This document shows, one piece after another, positions 50,891 to 63,240 of a DNA stretch of 64,000 nucleotides. Numbering within the stretch: the first letter of the stretch is position 1; each line of letters starts with the position of its first letter. The stretch is from the NCBI RefSeq assembly GCF_051014445.1, contig NW_027488369.1:12976001-13040000 (forward strand), read 5' to 3'. Below the pieces are notes generated by a model. That model was given only the letters and a program-made list of their open reading frames with translations. It was not told the origin of the DNA and did no database searches. This DNA comes from Colletes latitarsis (Eukaryota; Arthropoda; Insecta; Hymenoptera; Colletidae). Made by a program: the position numbers and the translations under genes.

Positions 50891-51763
50891 CCACGCTGAA
50901 ACAGTCGATTAAACCTGGTTTCGATCAATATTTTAGAGGATAACGCAAGTTAAGTCTGGGATAGGTATGGGATTTGCCCTCATCAGACTCATACTTTCGC
51001 GTTTTTCACATACTTGTTGAACAGATCCTGGGTTTTTTCTGGTTTGGGTCACGGAGTAATGTGGTACCACACTGAAACAGTCCATTAAACCTGGTTTCGC
51101 TCAATATTTTAGAGGATAACGCATGTTAGGTCTAGGTTAGGTCTGGGATTTGCTCTCATTAAGCTCATTCTTTCGCGTATTTCTTATACTTGATGGCTAG
51201 ATCATGGACTTTTTCTGGATTGCGTCACGTAGTAATGTAGTACCACACTGAAACAGTCAATGAAACCTGATTTCCATCAATATTTTAGAGGACAACGCAA
51301 GTTAGGTCTAGGTAAGGCCTGAGATTTTCACTGATCAGACTTATACTTTCGCCTTCTTCACATACTTGTTGAACGGATCCTGGGTTTTTTCTGGTTTGGA
51401 ACACGTAGTAATGTGGTACCACACTGAAACATTCAATTAAACCTGGTCTTGATAAATATTTTAGAGAATAACGCATGTTAGGTCTGGGTTAGGTCTAGGA
51501 TTTGCCCTCATCAGGCTCATATTTTCGCATATTTCTCATACTTCATGGCTAGATCCTGGGCTATTTCTGGATTGGATCACGTAGTAAAGTGGTACCACAC
51601 TGAAACATTCAATGAAACCTGTTCTGGATAAATATTTTAGAGGATAACGCATCTTATGTCTGGGTTAGGTCTAAGATTTGCCCTCATCAGGCTCACAGTT
51701 TCGCGTTTTTCACATACTTGTTAAACAGATCCTGGGTTTTTTCTGGTTTGGATCACGTAGTAA

Positions 51764-52223
51764 TGTGGTACCACACTAAAACTGTCAATTAAACCTGGTT
51801 TCGATCAATATTTTAGAGGATCACGCAAGCTAGGTCTGGGATAGGTCTGGGATTAGCCCTCATCAGACTCATACTTTCGCACACTTCACATACTCGTTGA
51901 AAAGATCGTGGGTTTTTTTCTGGTTTGGATCACGTAGTAATGTGGTTCCACGCTGAAACAGTCGTGTAAACTTGGTCTCGAGCAATATTTTAGAGGATAA
52001 CGCAAGTTAGGTCTGGGATAGGTCTGGGATTTGCCCTCATCAGGCTCATACTTTCGCGTTTTTCACATACTTGTTGAACGAATCCTGGGTGTTTTCTGGT
52101 TTGGGTCACGTAGTAATGTGGGACCACACTGAAACAGTCAATTAAACCTGGTTTCGACCAATATTTTAGAGAATAATTCATGTTAGGTCTAGGTTAGGTC
52201 TGGGATTTGCTCTCATCAGGCTC
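51764..52223 (+). repeat. 6-monomer-step duplication, left copy
   Basis: Repeats at 52,821-53,280, offset 1,057 bp. Marks are CACTAAAACTG, GATCACGCAAGCTAGG, CAGTCGTGTAAACTTGG (51,959) and GAACGAATCCTGGGTG (52,076). GTGTAAACTTGG is not seen elsewhere in the window. Confidence 0.9.
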
Positions 52224-52640
52224 ATTCTTTCGCATATTTCTCATACTTGATGGCTATATCCTGGGCTTTTTCTGGATTGCATCACGCAGTAACGTAGTAC
52301 AACATTGAAACAGTCAATGAAACCTGGATTCCATCAATATTTTAGAGGACAACGCAAGTTAGGTCTAGGTAAGGCCTGAGATTTTCACTGATCAGACTCA
52401 TACATTCGCATTCTTCACATACTCGTTGAACAGATCCTGGGTTTTTTCTGGTTTGAATCACGAAGTAGTGTGGTACCACACTGAAACAGTCCATTAAACC
52501 TGGTTTCGCTCAATATTTTAGAGGATAACGCATGTTAGGTCTGGGTTACGTCTAGGATTTGCCCTCATCAGGCTCATACTTTCGCATATTTCTCATACTT
52601 CATGGCTAGATCCCGGGCTGTTTCTGCATTGTATCACGTA
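52200..52640 (+). repeat. 9-monomer-step duplication, left copy
   Basis: Shared with 53,786-54,226: GATGGCTATATCC (in place of GCTAGATCC), CACGCAGTAACG, TACAACATTG, CCTGGATTCC, GTAAGGCCTGAG and GATCCCGGGCTG recur in order at offset 1,586 bp. Confidence 0.9.
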
Positions 52641-52820
52641 GTAGTGTGGTACCACACTGAAACAGTCCATTAAACCTGGTTTGGATCAATATTTTAGAGG
52701 ATAACGCATGTTAGGTCTAGGTTAGCCCTGGGATTTTCACTCATCAGTCTCATACTTTCGCATTCTTCTCATACTTGCTGAACTGATCCTGGGTTCTTTC
52801 TGGTTTCGATCACATAGTAA

Positions 52821-53280
52821 TGTGGTACCACACTAAAACTGTCAATTAAACCTGGTTTCGATCAATATTTTAGAGGATCACGCAAGCTAGGTCTGGGATA
52901 CGTCTGGGATTAGCCCTCATCAGACTCATACTTTCGCACACTTCACATACTCGTTGAAAAGATCCTGGGTTTTTTTCTGGTTTGGATCACGTAGTAATGT
53001 GGTTCCACGCTGAAACAGTCGTGTAAACTTGGTTTCGAGCAATATTTTAGAGGATAACGCAAGTTAGGTCTGGGATAGGTCTGGGATTTGCCCTCATCAG
53101 GCTCATACTTTCGCGTTTTTCACATACTTGTTGAACGAATCCTGGGTGTTTTCTGGTTTGGGTCACGTAGTAATGTGGGACCACACTGAAACAGTCAATT
53201 AAACCTGGTTTCGACCAATATTTTAGAGAATAATTCATGTTAGGTCTAGGTTAGGTCTGGGATTTGCTCTCATCAGGCTC
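52821..53280 (+). repeat. 6-monomer-step duplication, right copy
   Basis: Matches 51,764-52,223. The copies part at 53,280, where CATCAGGCTCATTC becomes CATCAGGCTCATAC. The continuation of the left copy (52,200-52,640) reappears at 53,786-54,226 instead, offset 1,586 bp (nine monomers). Confidence 0.9.
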
Positions 53281-53785
53281 ATACTTTCGCACACTTCACA
53301 TACTCGTTGAACAGATCCTGGGTTATTTTCTGGTTTGGATCACGAAGTAGTGTGGTACCACACTGAAACAGTCCATTAAACCTGGTTTCGCTCAATATTT
53401 TAGAGGATAACGCATGTTAGGTCTAGGTCAGTCCTGGGATTTTCACTCATCAGACTCATACTTTCGCATTCTTCACATACTTGTTGAACGGATTCTGGGT
53501 TTTTTCTGGTTTGGATCACGTAGTAATGTGGGTCCACACTGAAACAATCAATAAAACCTGGTCTTGATAAATATTTTAGAGGATAACGCATGTTAGGTCT
53601 GGGATAGGTCTGGGATTTGCCCTCATCAGACTCAGACTTTCGCACACTTCACATACTCGTTGAACAGATCCTGGGTTTTTTCTGGTTTGGATCACGAAGT
53701 AGTGTGGTACCACACTGAAACAGTCCATTAAACCTGGTTTCGCTCAATATTTTAGAGGATAACGCATGTTAGGTCTAGGTTAGGT

Positions 53786-54226
53786 CTGGGATTTGCTCTC
53801 ATCAGGCTCATTCTTTCGCATACTTCTGATACTTGATGGCTATATCCTGGGCTTTTTCTGGATTGCATCACGCAGTAACGTAGTACAACATTGAAACAGT
53901 CAATGAAACCTGGATTCCATCAATATTTTAGAGGACAACGCAAGTTAGGTCTAGGTAAGGCCTGAGATTTTCACTGATCAGACTCATACATTCGCATTCT
54001 TCACATACTCGTTGAACAGATCCTGGGTTTTTTCTGGTTTGAATCACGAAGTAGTGTGGTACCACACTGAAACAGTCCATTATACCTGGTTTCGCTCAAT
54101 ATTTTAGAGGATAACGCATGTTAGGTCTGGGTTACGTCTAGGATTTGCCCTCATCAGGCTCATACTTTCGCATATTTCTCATACTTCATGGCTAGATCCC
54201 GGGCTGTTTCTGCATTGTATCACGTA
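53786..54226 (+). repeat. 9-monomer-step duplication, right copy
   Basis: Matches 52,200-52,640 with small private changes such as GCATACTTCTGATAC near 53,818 and CATTATACC near 54,078. Confidence 0.9.
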
Positions 54227-54649
54227 GTAATGTGCTACCACGCTGAAACAGTCAATCAAACCTGGTTTCCATCAATATTTTAGAGGATAATTCAAGTTAG
54301 GTCTGGGATAGGTCTAGGATTTGCCCTCATCAGGCTCTTACTATCGCATATTTCTCATACTTCATGGCTAGATCCTGGGCTATTTCAGGATTGGATCACG
54401 TAGTAAAGTGGTACCACACTGAAACACTCAATGAAACCTGGTCTGGATAAATATTTTAGAGGATAACGCATCTTAGGTCTGGGTTAGGTCTAAGATTTGC
54501 CCTCATCAGGCTCACAGTTTCGCGTTTTTCACATACTTGTTGAACAGATCCTGGGTTTTTTCTGATTTGGATCACGTAGTATTGTGCTACCACACTAAAG
54601 CAGTCAATTAAACCTGGTTTCGATCAATATCTTAGAGGATAACTCATGT

Positions 54650-55375
54650 TACGTCTAGGTTAGGTCTAGGATTTGCTCTCATCAGGCTCGTTCTTTCGCA
54701 TATTTCTCATACTTGATGGCTAGATCCTGGGCTTTCTCTGGATTGCATTACGTAGTAATGAAGTACAACACTGAAACAGTCAATTAAACCTGGTTTCCAT
54801 CAATATCTTAGAGGGCAACGCAAGTTAGGTCTGGGATAGGTCTGGGATTTGACCTCATCAGACTCATACTTTCGCATTCTTCACATACTTGTTGAACGGA
54901 TCCTGGGTTTTTTCTGGTTTGGATCACGTAGTAATGTGGTACCACACTGAAACAGTCGATTAAACCTGGTTATGATCAATATTTTAGAGGATAACGCATA
55001 GTTAGTTGTGGGATAGGTCTGGGATTTGACCTCATCAGGCTCGTACTTTCGCACACTTCACATACTCGTTGAACCGATCCTGGGTTATTTTCTGGTTTGG
55101 CTCACATAGTAATGTGGTACCACACCGAAACAGTCGATTAAACCTGGTTTCGATCAATATTTTAGAGAATAATTCATGTTAGGTCTAGGTTAGGTCTGGG
55201 ATTTGCTCTCATCAGGCTCGTTCTTTCGCATATTTCTCATACTTGATGGCTAGATCCTGGGCTTTTTCTGGATTGCATCACGTAGGAATGAAGTACAACA
55301 CTGAAACAGTCAATTAAACCAGGTCTCCATCAATATCTTAGAGGGCAACGCAAGTTAGGTCTGGGATAGGTCTGG
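54650..55375 (+). repeat. 3-monomer-step repeat near the zone B edge
   Basis: The pair with CAGGCTCGTTC followed by ATCTTAGAGGGCAACGC occurs at about 54,680-54,825 and 55,216-55,355, about 530 bp apart. CAGGCTCGTTC recurs a third time near 56,095. The GGGCAACGC change is private to this pair. Confidence 0.83.
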
Positions 55376-56260
55376 GATTTGACCTCATCAGACTCATACT
55401 TTCGCACACTTCACATACTCGTTGAACAGATCCTGGGTTTTTTTCTGGTTTGGATCACGTAGTAATGTGGTAGCACACTGGAACAGTCGATAAAACCTGG
55501 TTTCGATCAATATTATTGAGGATAACGCATGTTAGATCTAGGTCAGGTTTAGGATTTGCCCTCATCAGGCTCATACTTTCTCATATCTCTCATACTTCAT
55601 GGCCGGATCCTGGGCTATTTCTGGATTGAATCACGTAGTAATGTGGTACCACACTGAAACAGTCAATTAAACCTGGTTTCGATTAATATTTTAGAGAATA
55701 ATTCATGTTAGGTCTGGGTTAGGTCTGGGATTTGCTCTCATCAGGCTCATTCTTTCGCATATTTCTCATACTTGATGGCTAGATCCTGGGCTTTTTCTGG
55801 ATTGCATCACGTAGTAATGAAGTACAACACTGAAACAGTCAACTAAACCTGGTTTCCATCAATATTTTAGAGGACAACGCAAGTTAGGTCTAGGTTAGGC
55901 CTGGGATTTGCCATCATCAGGATCATACTTTCGCATTCTTCACATACTTGTTGAACGGATCCTGGGTTTTTTCTGGTTTGGTTCACGTAGTAATGTGGTA
56001 CCACACTGAAACATTCAATTAAACCTGGTCTTGATAAATATTTTAGAGGATAATTCATGTTAGGTCTAGGTTAGGTCTGGGATTTGCTCTCATCAGGCTC
56101 GTTCTTTCGCATATTTCTCATACTTGATGGCTAGATCCTGGGCTTTTTCTGATTTGCATCACGTAGTAATGAAGTACAACACTGAAACAGTCAATTAAAC
56201 CTGGTTTCCATCAATATCTTAGAGGACAACGCATGTTAGGTCTGGGATAGGTCTGGTATT

Positions 56261-56400
56261 TGACCTCATCGGACTCATACTTTCGCGTTTTTCACATACT
56301 TGTTGGCCAGATCCTGGCCTTTTTCTGATTTGGATCCCGTAGTAATGTGGTTCCACACCGAAACAGTCAATTGAACCTGGTTGCGATTAATATTTTAGAG
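56261..56400 (+). repeat. Junction monomer between zones B and C
   Basis: The monomer starting near 56,230 begins as zone B (CATGTTAGGTCTGGG, CATCGGACTC) and turns into zone C inside itself: TTGTTGGCCAGATCCTGGCC at about 56,300, CACACCGAAACAG at 56,354, GGTTGCGATTAATA at 56,379 and then GCCGGTTATG. There is no insertion or length change, so this looks like an in-register exchange junction. Confidence 0.88.
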
Positions 56401-56435
56401 GATAACGCCGGTTATGTCTCGGTTAGGGCTGGTAT

Positions 56436-57308
56436 TTGCCACCATCTGGCTCGGACTTTAGCATCTTTCGCTTCCTTGTTGGCCTCATCCTAGCCTTTTT
56501 ATGGTTTGGATCACGTAGTAATGCGGTACCACACCGAAACTGTCAACTAAACCTGGTTGCGATAAATATTTTAGTTGATAACGCCGGTTTTGTCACGGTT
56601 AGGTCTAGGATTTGCCCTCATCTGCCTCGTACTTTCGCGCGTTTCGCATACTTTTTGGCCAGATCCTGGGCTTTTTCTGGTTTGGATCACGTAGTAATGT
56701 GGTACCACACTGTCAATAAAAGGTGGTTCCGCTTAGTATTTTAGAGGATAACGCTGGTTATGCCTGGGATAGTTCTGGTATTTGCAATCATCTGGTTCAT
56801 ACTTTCGAGTTTTTCTCATACTTGTTGGCCAGATCCTGGGTTTTTTCTGGTTTGGATTACGTAGGAATGCGGTACCACACCGAAACAGTCAATTAAACCT
56901 GGTTGCGATTAATATTTTACAGGATAACGCTGGTTATGTCTCGGCTAGGTCTGGGATTTGCCCCCATCTGGCTCGTACTTTCGCATTTTTCGCATTCTTG
57001 TTGGCCAGATCCTGGGATTTTCTGATTTCGATCCCGTAGTAATGTGGTACCACACTGAAACAGTCAATAAAAGCTGGTTCCGATTAGTATTTTAGAGGAT
57101 AACGCTGGTTATGTCAGGCATAGTTTTGGTATTTGCAATCATCTGGCTCATACTTTCGCGTTTTTCGCACACTTGTTGGCCATACCCTGCCCCTTTTCTG
57201 GTTTGGATCACGTAGTAATGTGGTACCACACTGAAACAGTCAATAGAAGCTGGTTCCGATAAGTATTTTAGAGGATAACGCCGGCTATGTCTAGGTTAGG
57301 TCTGGTAT
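56436..57308 (+). repeat. Zone C 5-monomer module, copy 1 (873 bp)
   Basis: The module begins with a monomer bearing CTTTAGCATCTTTCGCTT, GGCCTCATCCTAGCC and TTTATGGTTTGG. The next has CATCTGCCTCGTAC and ends with a shortened CACACTGTCAATAAA, and the third has GTTATGCCTGGGATAG. The next copy starts 873 bp later, five monomers minus the short deletion. Confidence 0.82.
56704..56720 (+). repeat. Short-deletion monomer in zone C
   Basis: CACACTGTCAATAAA replaces CACACTGAAACAGTCAATTAAA, removing about six to seven bases between CACTG and TCAA. The same deletion lies near 57,580, 58,630 and 63,028, always with an AAAG or AATG follow-on, which points to one deletion event later spread by duplication. 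It explains why some zone C steps fall several bases short of a multiple of 176. Confidence 0.85.
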
Positions 57309-57860
57309 TTGCCCTCATCTCGCTCGTACTTTAGCATCTTTCGCTTACTTGTTGGCCTCATCCTAGCCTTATTATGGTTTGGATCACGTAGTAATGCGGT
57401 ACCACACCGAAACAGTCAATTAAACCTGGTTGCGATAAATATTTTAGTGGCTAACGCCGGTTATGTCACGGTTAGATCTAGGATTTGCCCTCATCTGCCT
57501 CGTACTTTCGCACGTTTCGCATACTTGTTGGCCAGATCCTGGGCTTTTTCTGGTTTGGATCACGTAGTAATATGGTACCACACTGTCAATAAATGCTGGT
57601 TCCGCTTAGTATTTTAGAGGATAACGCTGGTTATGCCTGGGATAGTTCTGGTATTTGTAATCATCTTGGTCATACTTTCGCGTTTTTCGCATACTTGTTG
57701 GCCAGATCCTGGGTTTTTTCTGTTTTGGATCCCGTAGTAATGAGGTTCCACACCGAAACAGTCAATTAAACTGGTTGCGATTAATATTTTAGGGGATAAC
57801 GCCGGTTACGTCTCGGTTAGGTCTGGGATTTTCCCTCATCTAGCTCGCACTTTCGCGTTT
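57309..57860 (+). repeat. Zone C module, copy 2, also found at 62,754
   Basis: Repeats the first monomers of 56,436-57,308 and continues with TGTTTTGGATCCCG and GTAATGAGGTTCC (57,720-57,750). The same extended order recurs at 62,754-63,240 (offset 5,445 bp), so it is a multimer shared at long range. A lone copy of the first monomer is at about 58,530-58,640. Confidence 0.85.
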
Positions 57861-57904
57861 CTCGCATTCTTGTTGGCCCGATCCTGGGATTTTTCTGGTT
57901 TGGA

Positions 57905-58370
57905 TCACGTAGTAATGTGTTACCACACTGAAACAGTCATTAAAAGCATGTTCCGATTCGTATTTTAGAGGATAACGCTGGTAATGTCAGGGATAGTTCT
58001 GGTATTTGCAATCATCTGGCTCATACTTTCGCATTTTTCTCATCCTTGTTGGCAAGATCCTGGCCTTTCTCTGGTTTGGATCACGTAGTAATGCGGTACC
58101 ACACGGAAACAGTCAATTAAACCTGGATGCGATTAATATTTTAGGGGATAACGCCGGTTATGTCTCGGGTAGGTCTGGGATTCGTCCTCATCTGGCTCGT
58201 ACTGTCGCGTTTCTCGCATTCTTGTTGGCCCGATCCTGGGATTTTTCTGGATTGGATCACGTAGTAATGTGTTACCACACTGAAACAGTCATTAAAAGCA
58301 TGTTCCGATTCGTATTTTAGAGGATAACGCTGGTTATGTCAGGGTTAGTTCTGGTATTTACAATCATCTG
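57905..58370 (+). repeat. Zone C TAAAAGCATGTTCCG monomer class
   Basis: A class with GTGTTACCACAC, CAGTCATTAAAAGCATG, CCGATTCGTATTTTAG and then GCTGGTTATGTCAGGG with GCAATCATC. The TAAAAGCATG mark lies near 57,941, 58,292, 58,640, 60,049, 61,104, 61,632, 62,512 and 63,739. The steps are 2, 2, 8, 6, 3, 5 and 7 monomers. It is the most frequent distinct class of zone C and is absent from zones A and B. Confidence 0.87.
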
Positions 58371-58849
58371 GCTCATACTTTCGCATTTTTCTCATCCTTG
58401 TTGGCAAGATCCTGGCCTTTCTCTGGTTTGGATCACGTAGTAATGCGGTAACACACGAAAACAGTCAATTAAACCTGGTTGCGATTAATATTTTAGAGGA
58501 TAACGCCGGTTATGTCTAGGTTAGGTCTGGTATTTGCCCTCATCTCGCTCGTACTTTAGCATCTTTCGCTTACTTGTTGGCCTCATCCTAGCCTTTTTAT
58601 GGTTTGGATCACGTAGTAATGTGGTACCACACTGTCAATAAAAGCATGTTCCGATTCGTATTTTAGAGGATAACGCTGGTTATGTCAGGGTTAGTTCTGG
58701 TATTTGCAATCATCCGGCTCATACTTTCGCATTTTTCTCATCCTTGTTGGCAAGATCCTGGCCTTTCTCTGGCTTGGACCACGTAGAAATGTGGTACTAC
58801 ACCGAAACAGTCAATTAAACCCGGTTGCGATTAATATTTTAGAGGAAAA

Positions 58850-59555
58850 CGTCGGTTACGTCTGGGTTAGGTCTGGTATTTGCCCTCATCTGGCTCGAAC
58901 TTTCGCATTTTTCGCATACTTGTTAGCCAGATCCTGGCCTCCTTCTGGTTTGGATCATCGTAGCAATGCGGTACCACTCCGAAACAGTCAATTATACCTG
59001 GTTGCGATTAATATTTTAGGGGATAACGCCGATTTTGTCTGGGTTAGGTCTGGTATTTGCCCTCATCTGGCTCGAACTTTCGCATTTTTCTCATACTTGT
59101 TGGCCAGATCCTGGCCTTTTTCTGGTTTGGATCACGTCGTAATGCGGTACCACACCGAAACAGTCAATTAAACCTGGTTGGGATTAATATTTTACGGGAT
59201 AACGCAGGTTATGTCTCGGTTTGGTCTGGGATTTGCACCCATCTGGCTCGTACATTCGCATTTTTCGCATATTTGTTAGCCAGATCCTGGCCTCTTTCTG
59301 GTTTGGATCATCGTAGCAATGCGGTACCACACCGAAACAGTCAATTATACCTGGTTGCGATTAATATTTTAGAGGATAACGCAGGTTTTGTCTGGGTTAG
59401 GTCTGGTATTTGCCCTCATCTGGCTCGAACTTTCGCATTTTTCTCATACTTGTTGACCAGATCCTGGCCTTTCTCTGGTTTGGATCACGTAGTAATGCGG
59501 TACCACACCGAAACAGTCAATTAAACCTGGGTGCGATTAATACTTTAGAGGATAA
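58850..59555 (+). repeat. Zone C 353-bp dimer run
   Basis: The rare insertion GGATCATCGTAGC (one extra base relative to GGATCACGTAGT) occurs at 58,953 and 59,306, 353 bp apart. CATCTGGCTCGAAC recurs near 58,885, 59,065 and 59,418. A dimer was therefore duplicated at least once. This keeps open frames long here (155 codons) without implying coding. Confidence 0.85.
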
Positions 59556-60959
59556 CGCCGGTTATGTCTGGGTTAGGTCTGGTGTTTGCCCTCATCTGGC
59601 TCGTACTTTCGCAAGTTTCGCATACTTTTTGGCCAGATCCTGGCCTTTTTCTGGTTTGGATCACGTAGTAATGTGGTACCACACTGAAACAGTTAATTAA
59701 ACCTGGTTGCAGTTAATATTCTAGAGGATAACGCCGGTTATGTCTCGGTTAGGTCTGGGATTTGCCCTCATCTGGATCGTTCTTTCGCATTTTTCGCATA
59801 CTTGTTGGCCAGATCCTGGGTTCTTTCTGGTTTGGATCCCGTAGTAATGTGGTTCCACAACGAAACAGTCAATTAAACCTGGTTGCGATTAATATTTTAG
59901 CGGATAACGCCGGTTATGTCTGGGTTAGGTCTGGGATTTTCCCTCATGTGGCTCGTACTTTCGCATTTTTCGCATTCTTGTTGGCCCGATCCTGGGATTT
60001 TTCTGGTTTGGATCACGTAGCAGTGTGTTACCACACTGAAACAGTCATTAAAAGCATGTTCCGATTCGTATTTTAGAGGATAACGCTGGTTATGTCAGGC
60101 ATAGTTCTGGTATTTGCAATCATCTGGCTCATACATTCGCATTTTTCGCATACTTGTTGGCCAGATCATGGCCTTTTTCTGGTTTGGATCACGTAGTAAT
60201 GCGGTACCACACCGAAACAGTCAATTAAACCTGGTTGCGATTAATATTTTAGAGGATAACGACTGTTATGTCTCGGTTTGGTCTGGGATTTGCCGTCATC
60301 TGGCTCGTACTTTCGCATTTTTCTCATACTTGTTGGCCAGATCCTGGGCTTTATCTGGTTTGGATCACGTAGTAATGCGTTACCACACCGAAACAGTCAA
60401 ATAAACCTGGTTGCGATTAATATTTTAGAGGATAACGCCGGTTCTGTCTCGATTAGGTCTGAGATTTGCCCTCGTCTGGCTCGTACTTTCGCATTTTTCG
60501 CATTCTTTTTGGCCAGATCCTGGCCTTTTTCTGGCTTGGACCACGTAGTAGTGTGGTACCAAGCGGAAACAGTCAATTAAATCTGGTTGCGAATAATATT
60601 TTAGAGGATAACGCTGGTTATGTCTCGGATATTTCTGGTATTTGCAATCATCTGGCTCATACATTCGCGTTTTTCGCATAGTTGTTGGCCAGATCCTGGG
60701 TTTTTTCTGGTTTGGATCCCGTAGTAATGTGGTTGCACACGGAAACAGTCAGTTAAACCTGGTTGCGATTAATATTTTAGAGAATAACGCCGGTTATATC
60801 TCGATTAGGTCTGGTATTTGCCCTCATCTGGCTCGTACTTTCGCATTTTTCGCATACTTGTTGGCCAGATTCTGGACTATATATGGCTTGGACCACGTAG
60901 TAATGTGGTAACACACTGAAACAGTCAATTAAACTGGTTGCGATTAATATTTTAGAGGA

Positions 60960-61490
60960 TAACGCCGGTTATGTCTCGGGTAGGTCTGGGATTTGTCCTC
61001 ATCCGGCTCGTACTTTCGCGTTTCTCGCATTCTTGTTGGCCCGATCCTGGGATTTTTCTGGTTTGTATCACGTAGTAATGTGTTACCACACTGAAACAGT
61101 CATTAAAAGCATGTTCCGATTCGTATTTTAGAGGATAACGCTGGTTATGTCAGGGTTAGTTCTGGTATTTGCAATCATCTGGCTCATACTTTCGCATTTT
61201 TGTCATCCTTGTTGGCAAGATCCTGGCCTTTCCCTGGTTTGGATCAGGTAGTAATGCGGTACCACACGGAAACAGTCAATTAAACCTGGTTGCGATTAAT
61301 ACTTTACAGGATAACGCAGGTTATGTCTCGGTTTGGTCTGGGATTTGCCCTCATCTGGCTCGTACTTTCGCATTTTTCGCATACTTGTTAGCCAGATCCT
61401 GGCCTCTTTCTGCTTTGGATCACGTAGTAATGCGGTACCACACCGAAACAGTCAATTAAACCTGGTTGCGATTAATATTTTAGAGGATAA
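60960..61490 (+). repeat. Zone C block resembling 58,140-58,480 and 61,480-61,830
   Basis: A class order of GTCTCGGGTAGG, TTCTCGCATTCTTG, GGCCCGATCCTGGG, then TAAAAGCATG, then TCATCCTTGTTGGCAAGATCC recurs three times: near 58,150, near 60,970 and, less exactly, near 61,500. Differences are scattered, so the block is an older multimer. Confidence 0.75.
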
Positions 61491-62753
61491 CGCCGGTTAT
61501 GTCTCGGTTTAGTCTGGGATTTCCCCTCATCTGGCTCGTACTTTCGCATTTTTCGCATTCTTGTTGGCCCGATCCTGGGATTTTTCTGGTTTGGATCACG
61601 TAGTAATGTGTTACCACACTGAAGCAGTCATTAAAAGCATGTTCCGATTCGTATTTTAGAGGATAACGCTGGTTATGTCAGGGTTAGTTCTGGTATTAGC
61701 AATCATCTTGCTCATACTTTCGCATTTTTCTCATCCTTGTTGGCCAGATCCTGGCGTTTCTCTGGTTTGGATCACGTTGTAATGCGGTACCACACCGAAA
61801 CAGTCAATTAAACCTGGTTGAGATTAATATTTTAGCGGATAACGCCGGTTAGGTCAGGGTTAGGTCTGGTATTTGCCCTCATCTGGCTCATAGCTTCGCA
61901 ATTTTCGCATACTTGTTGGCCATATCCTGGGTTTTTTTCTGGCTTGGATCCCGTAGTAATGTGGTACCACACTGAAACATTCAATTAAACCTGGTTGCGA
62001 TTAATATCTTAGAGGATAACGCCGTTTATGTCTCGGGTAGGTCTGGGATTTGCCCACATCTGGCTCGTACTTTCGCATTTTTCGCATTCTTGTTGGCCAG
62101 ACCCTGGGGTCTTTCTGGTTTGGATCACGTAGTAATGCGGTACCACATCGAAACAGTCAATTAAACTTGGTTGCGATTAATATTTTAGAGGATAACGCTG
62201 GTTATGTCTCGGTTAGGCCTGGGATTTGCCCCCATCTGTCTCGTACTTTCGCAATTTTCGCATTCTTTTTGGCCAGATCCTGGGCTTTTTCTGATTTGGA
62301 TCACGTAGTAATGTGGTACCACACTGAAACAGTCAATAAAAGCTGGTTCCGATTAGTATTTTAGAGGATAACGCTGGTTATGTCTGTGTTAGTTCTGGTA
62401 TTTGCTATCATCTGGCTCATACTTTCGCGTTTTTCGCACACTTGTTGGCCAGACGTTGGCCCTTTTCTGGTTTGGATCACGTAGTAATGTGTTACCACAC
62501 TGAAACAGTCATTAAAAGCATGTTCCGATTCGTATTTTAGAGGATAACGCTGGTTATGTCAGGGCTAGTTCTGGTATTTGCAATCATCTGGCTCATACTT
62601 TCGCATTTTTCGCATTCTTGTTGGCCAGATACTGGCCTCTCTCTGGTTTGGATCACGTAGTAATGCGGTACCACATCGAAACAGTCAATTAAACCTGGTT
62701 GCGATTAATATTTTAGAGGATAACGCCGGTTATGTCTAGGTAAGGTCTGGTAT

Positions 62754-63240
62754 TTGCCCTCATGTCGCTCGTACTTTAGCATCTTTCGCTTCCTTGTTGG
62801 CCTCATCCTAGCCTTTTTATGGTTTGGATCACGTAGTAATGCGGTACCACACCGAAACAGTCAACTAAACCTGGTTGCGATAAATATTTTAGTGGATAAC
62901 GCAGGTTTTGCCACGGTTATGTCTAGGATTTGCCCTCATCTGCCTCGTACTTTCGCCCGTTTCGCATACTTGTTGGCCAGATCCTGGGCTTTTTCTTGTT
63001 TGGATCACGTAGTAATGTGGTACTACACTGTCAACAAAAGTTGGTTCCGCTTAGTATTTTAGAGGATAACGCTGGTTATGCCTGGGATATTTCTGGTATT
63101 TGCAATCATCTGGCTCATACTTTCGCGTTTTTCGCATACTTGTTGGCCAGATCCTGGGTTTTTTTCTGTTTTGGATCCCGTAGTAATGAGGTTCCACACC
63201 GAAATAGTCAATTAAACTGGTTGCGATTAATATTTTAGAG
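62754..63240 (+). repeat. Zone C module, distant copy
   Basis: Matches 57,309-57,795: CTTTAGCATCTTTCGCTTCC, CATCTGCCTCGTAC, the short CTGTCAACAAAAG, GTTATGCCTGGGATAT and TGTTTTGGATCCCG with GTAATGAGGTTCC. Several private substitutions show it is older than the zone A duplications. Confidence 0.83.

Larger units (their letters stand above)
22934..56260 (+). repeat. Zone B: mosaic HOR domain
   Basis: From about 22,934 the regular 2,643-bp period stops. The same monomer classes continue in changing order, with local tandem steps of 1, 2, 3, 4, 5, 6, 10, 11 and 14 monomers and blocks repeated at long distance (offsets near 9.34, 9.69, 19.73 and 22.90 kb). Monomer length stays tightly constrained. 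No insertion breaks the array. It reads as an older or more actively reshuffled part of the array than zone A. The left boundary is gradual in sequence identity and is set here at the end of the last zone A duplication. Confidence 0.85.

Noticed and set aside
1755..56058. About 60 minus-strand open frames of 60-89 codons with near-identical translations
   Set aside because: They sit at a fixed place in the repeat and are alike only because the DNA is repeated. The monomer length (176) is not a multiple of three, so each monomer shifts the frame and ends the frame at the same AT-rich box. There is no upstream signal, domain or codon bias.
60425..60679. A single minus-strand 84-codon frame inside the plus-strand set
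   Set aside because: It overlaps plus-strand frames fully and is one monomer and a half of the satellite read backwards.
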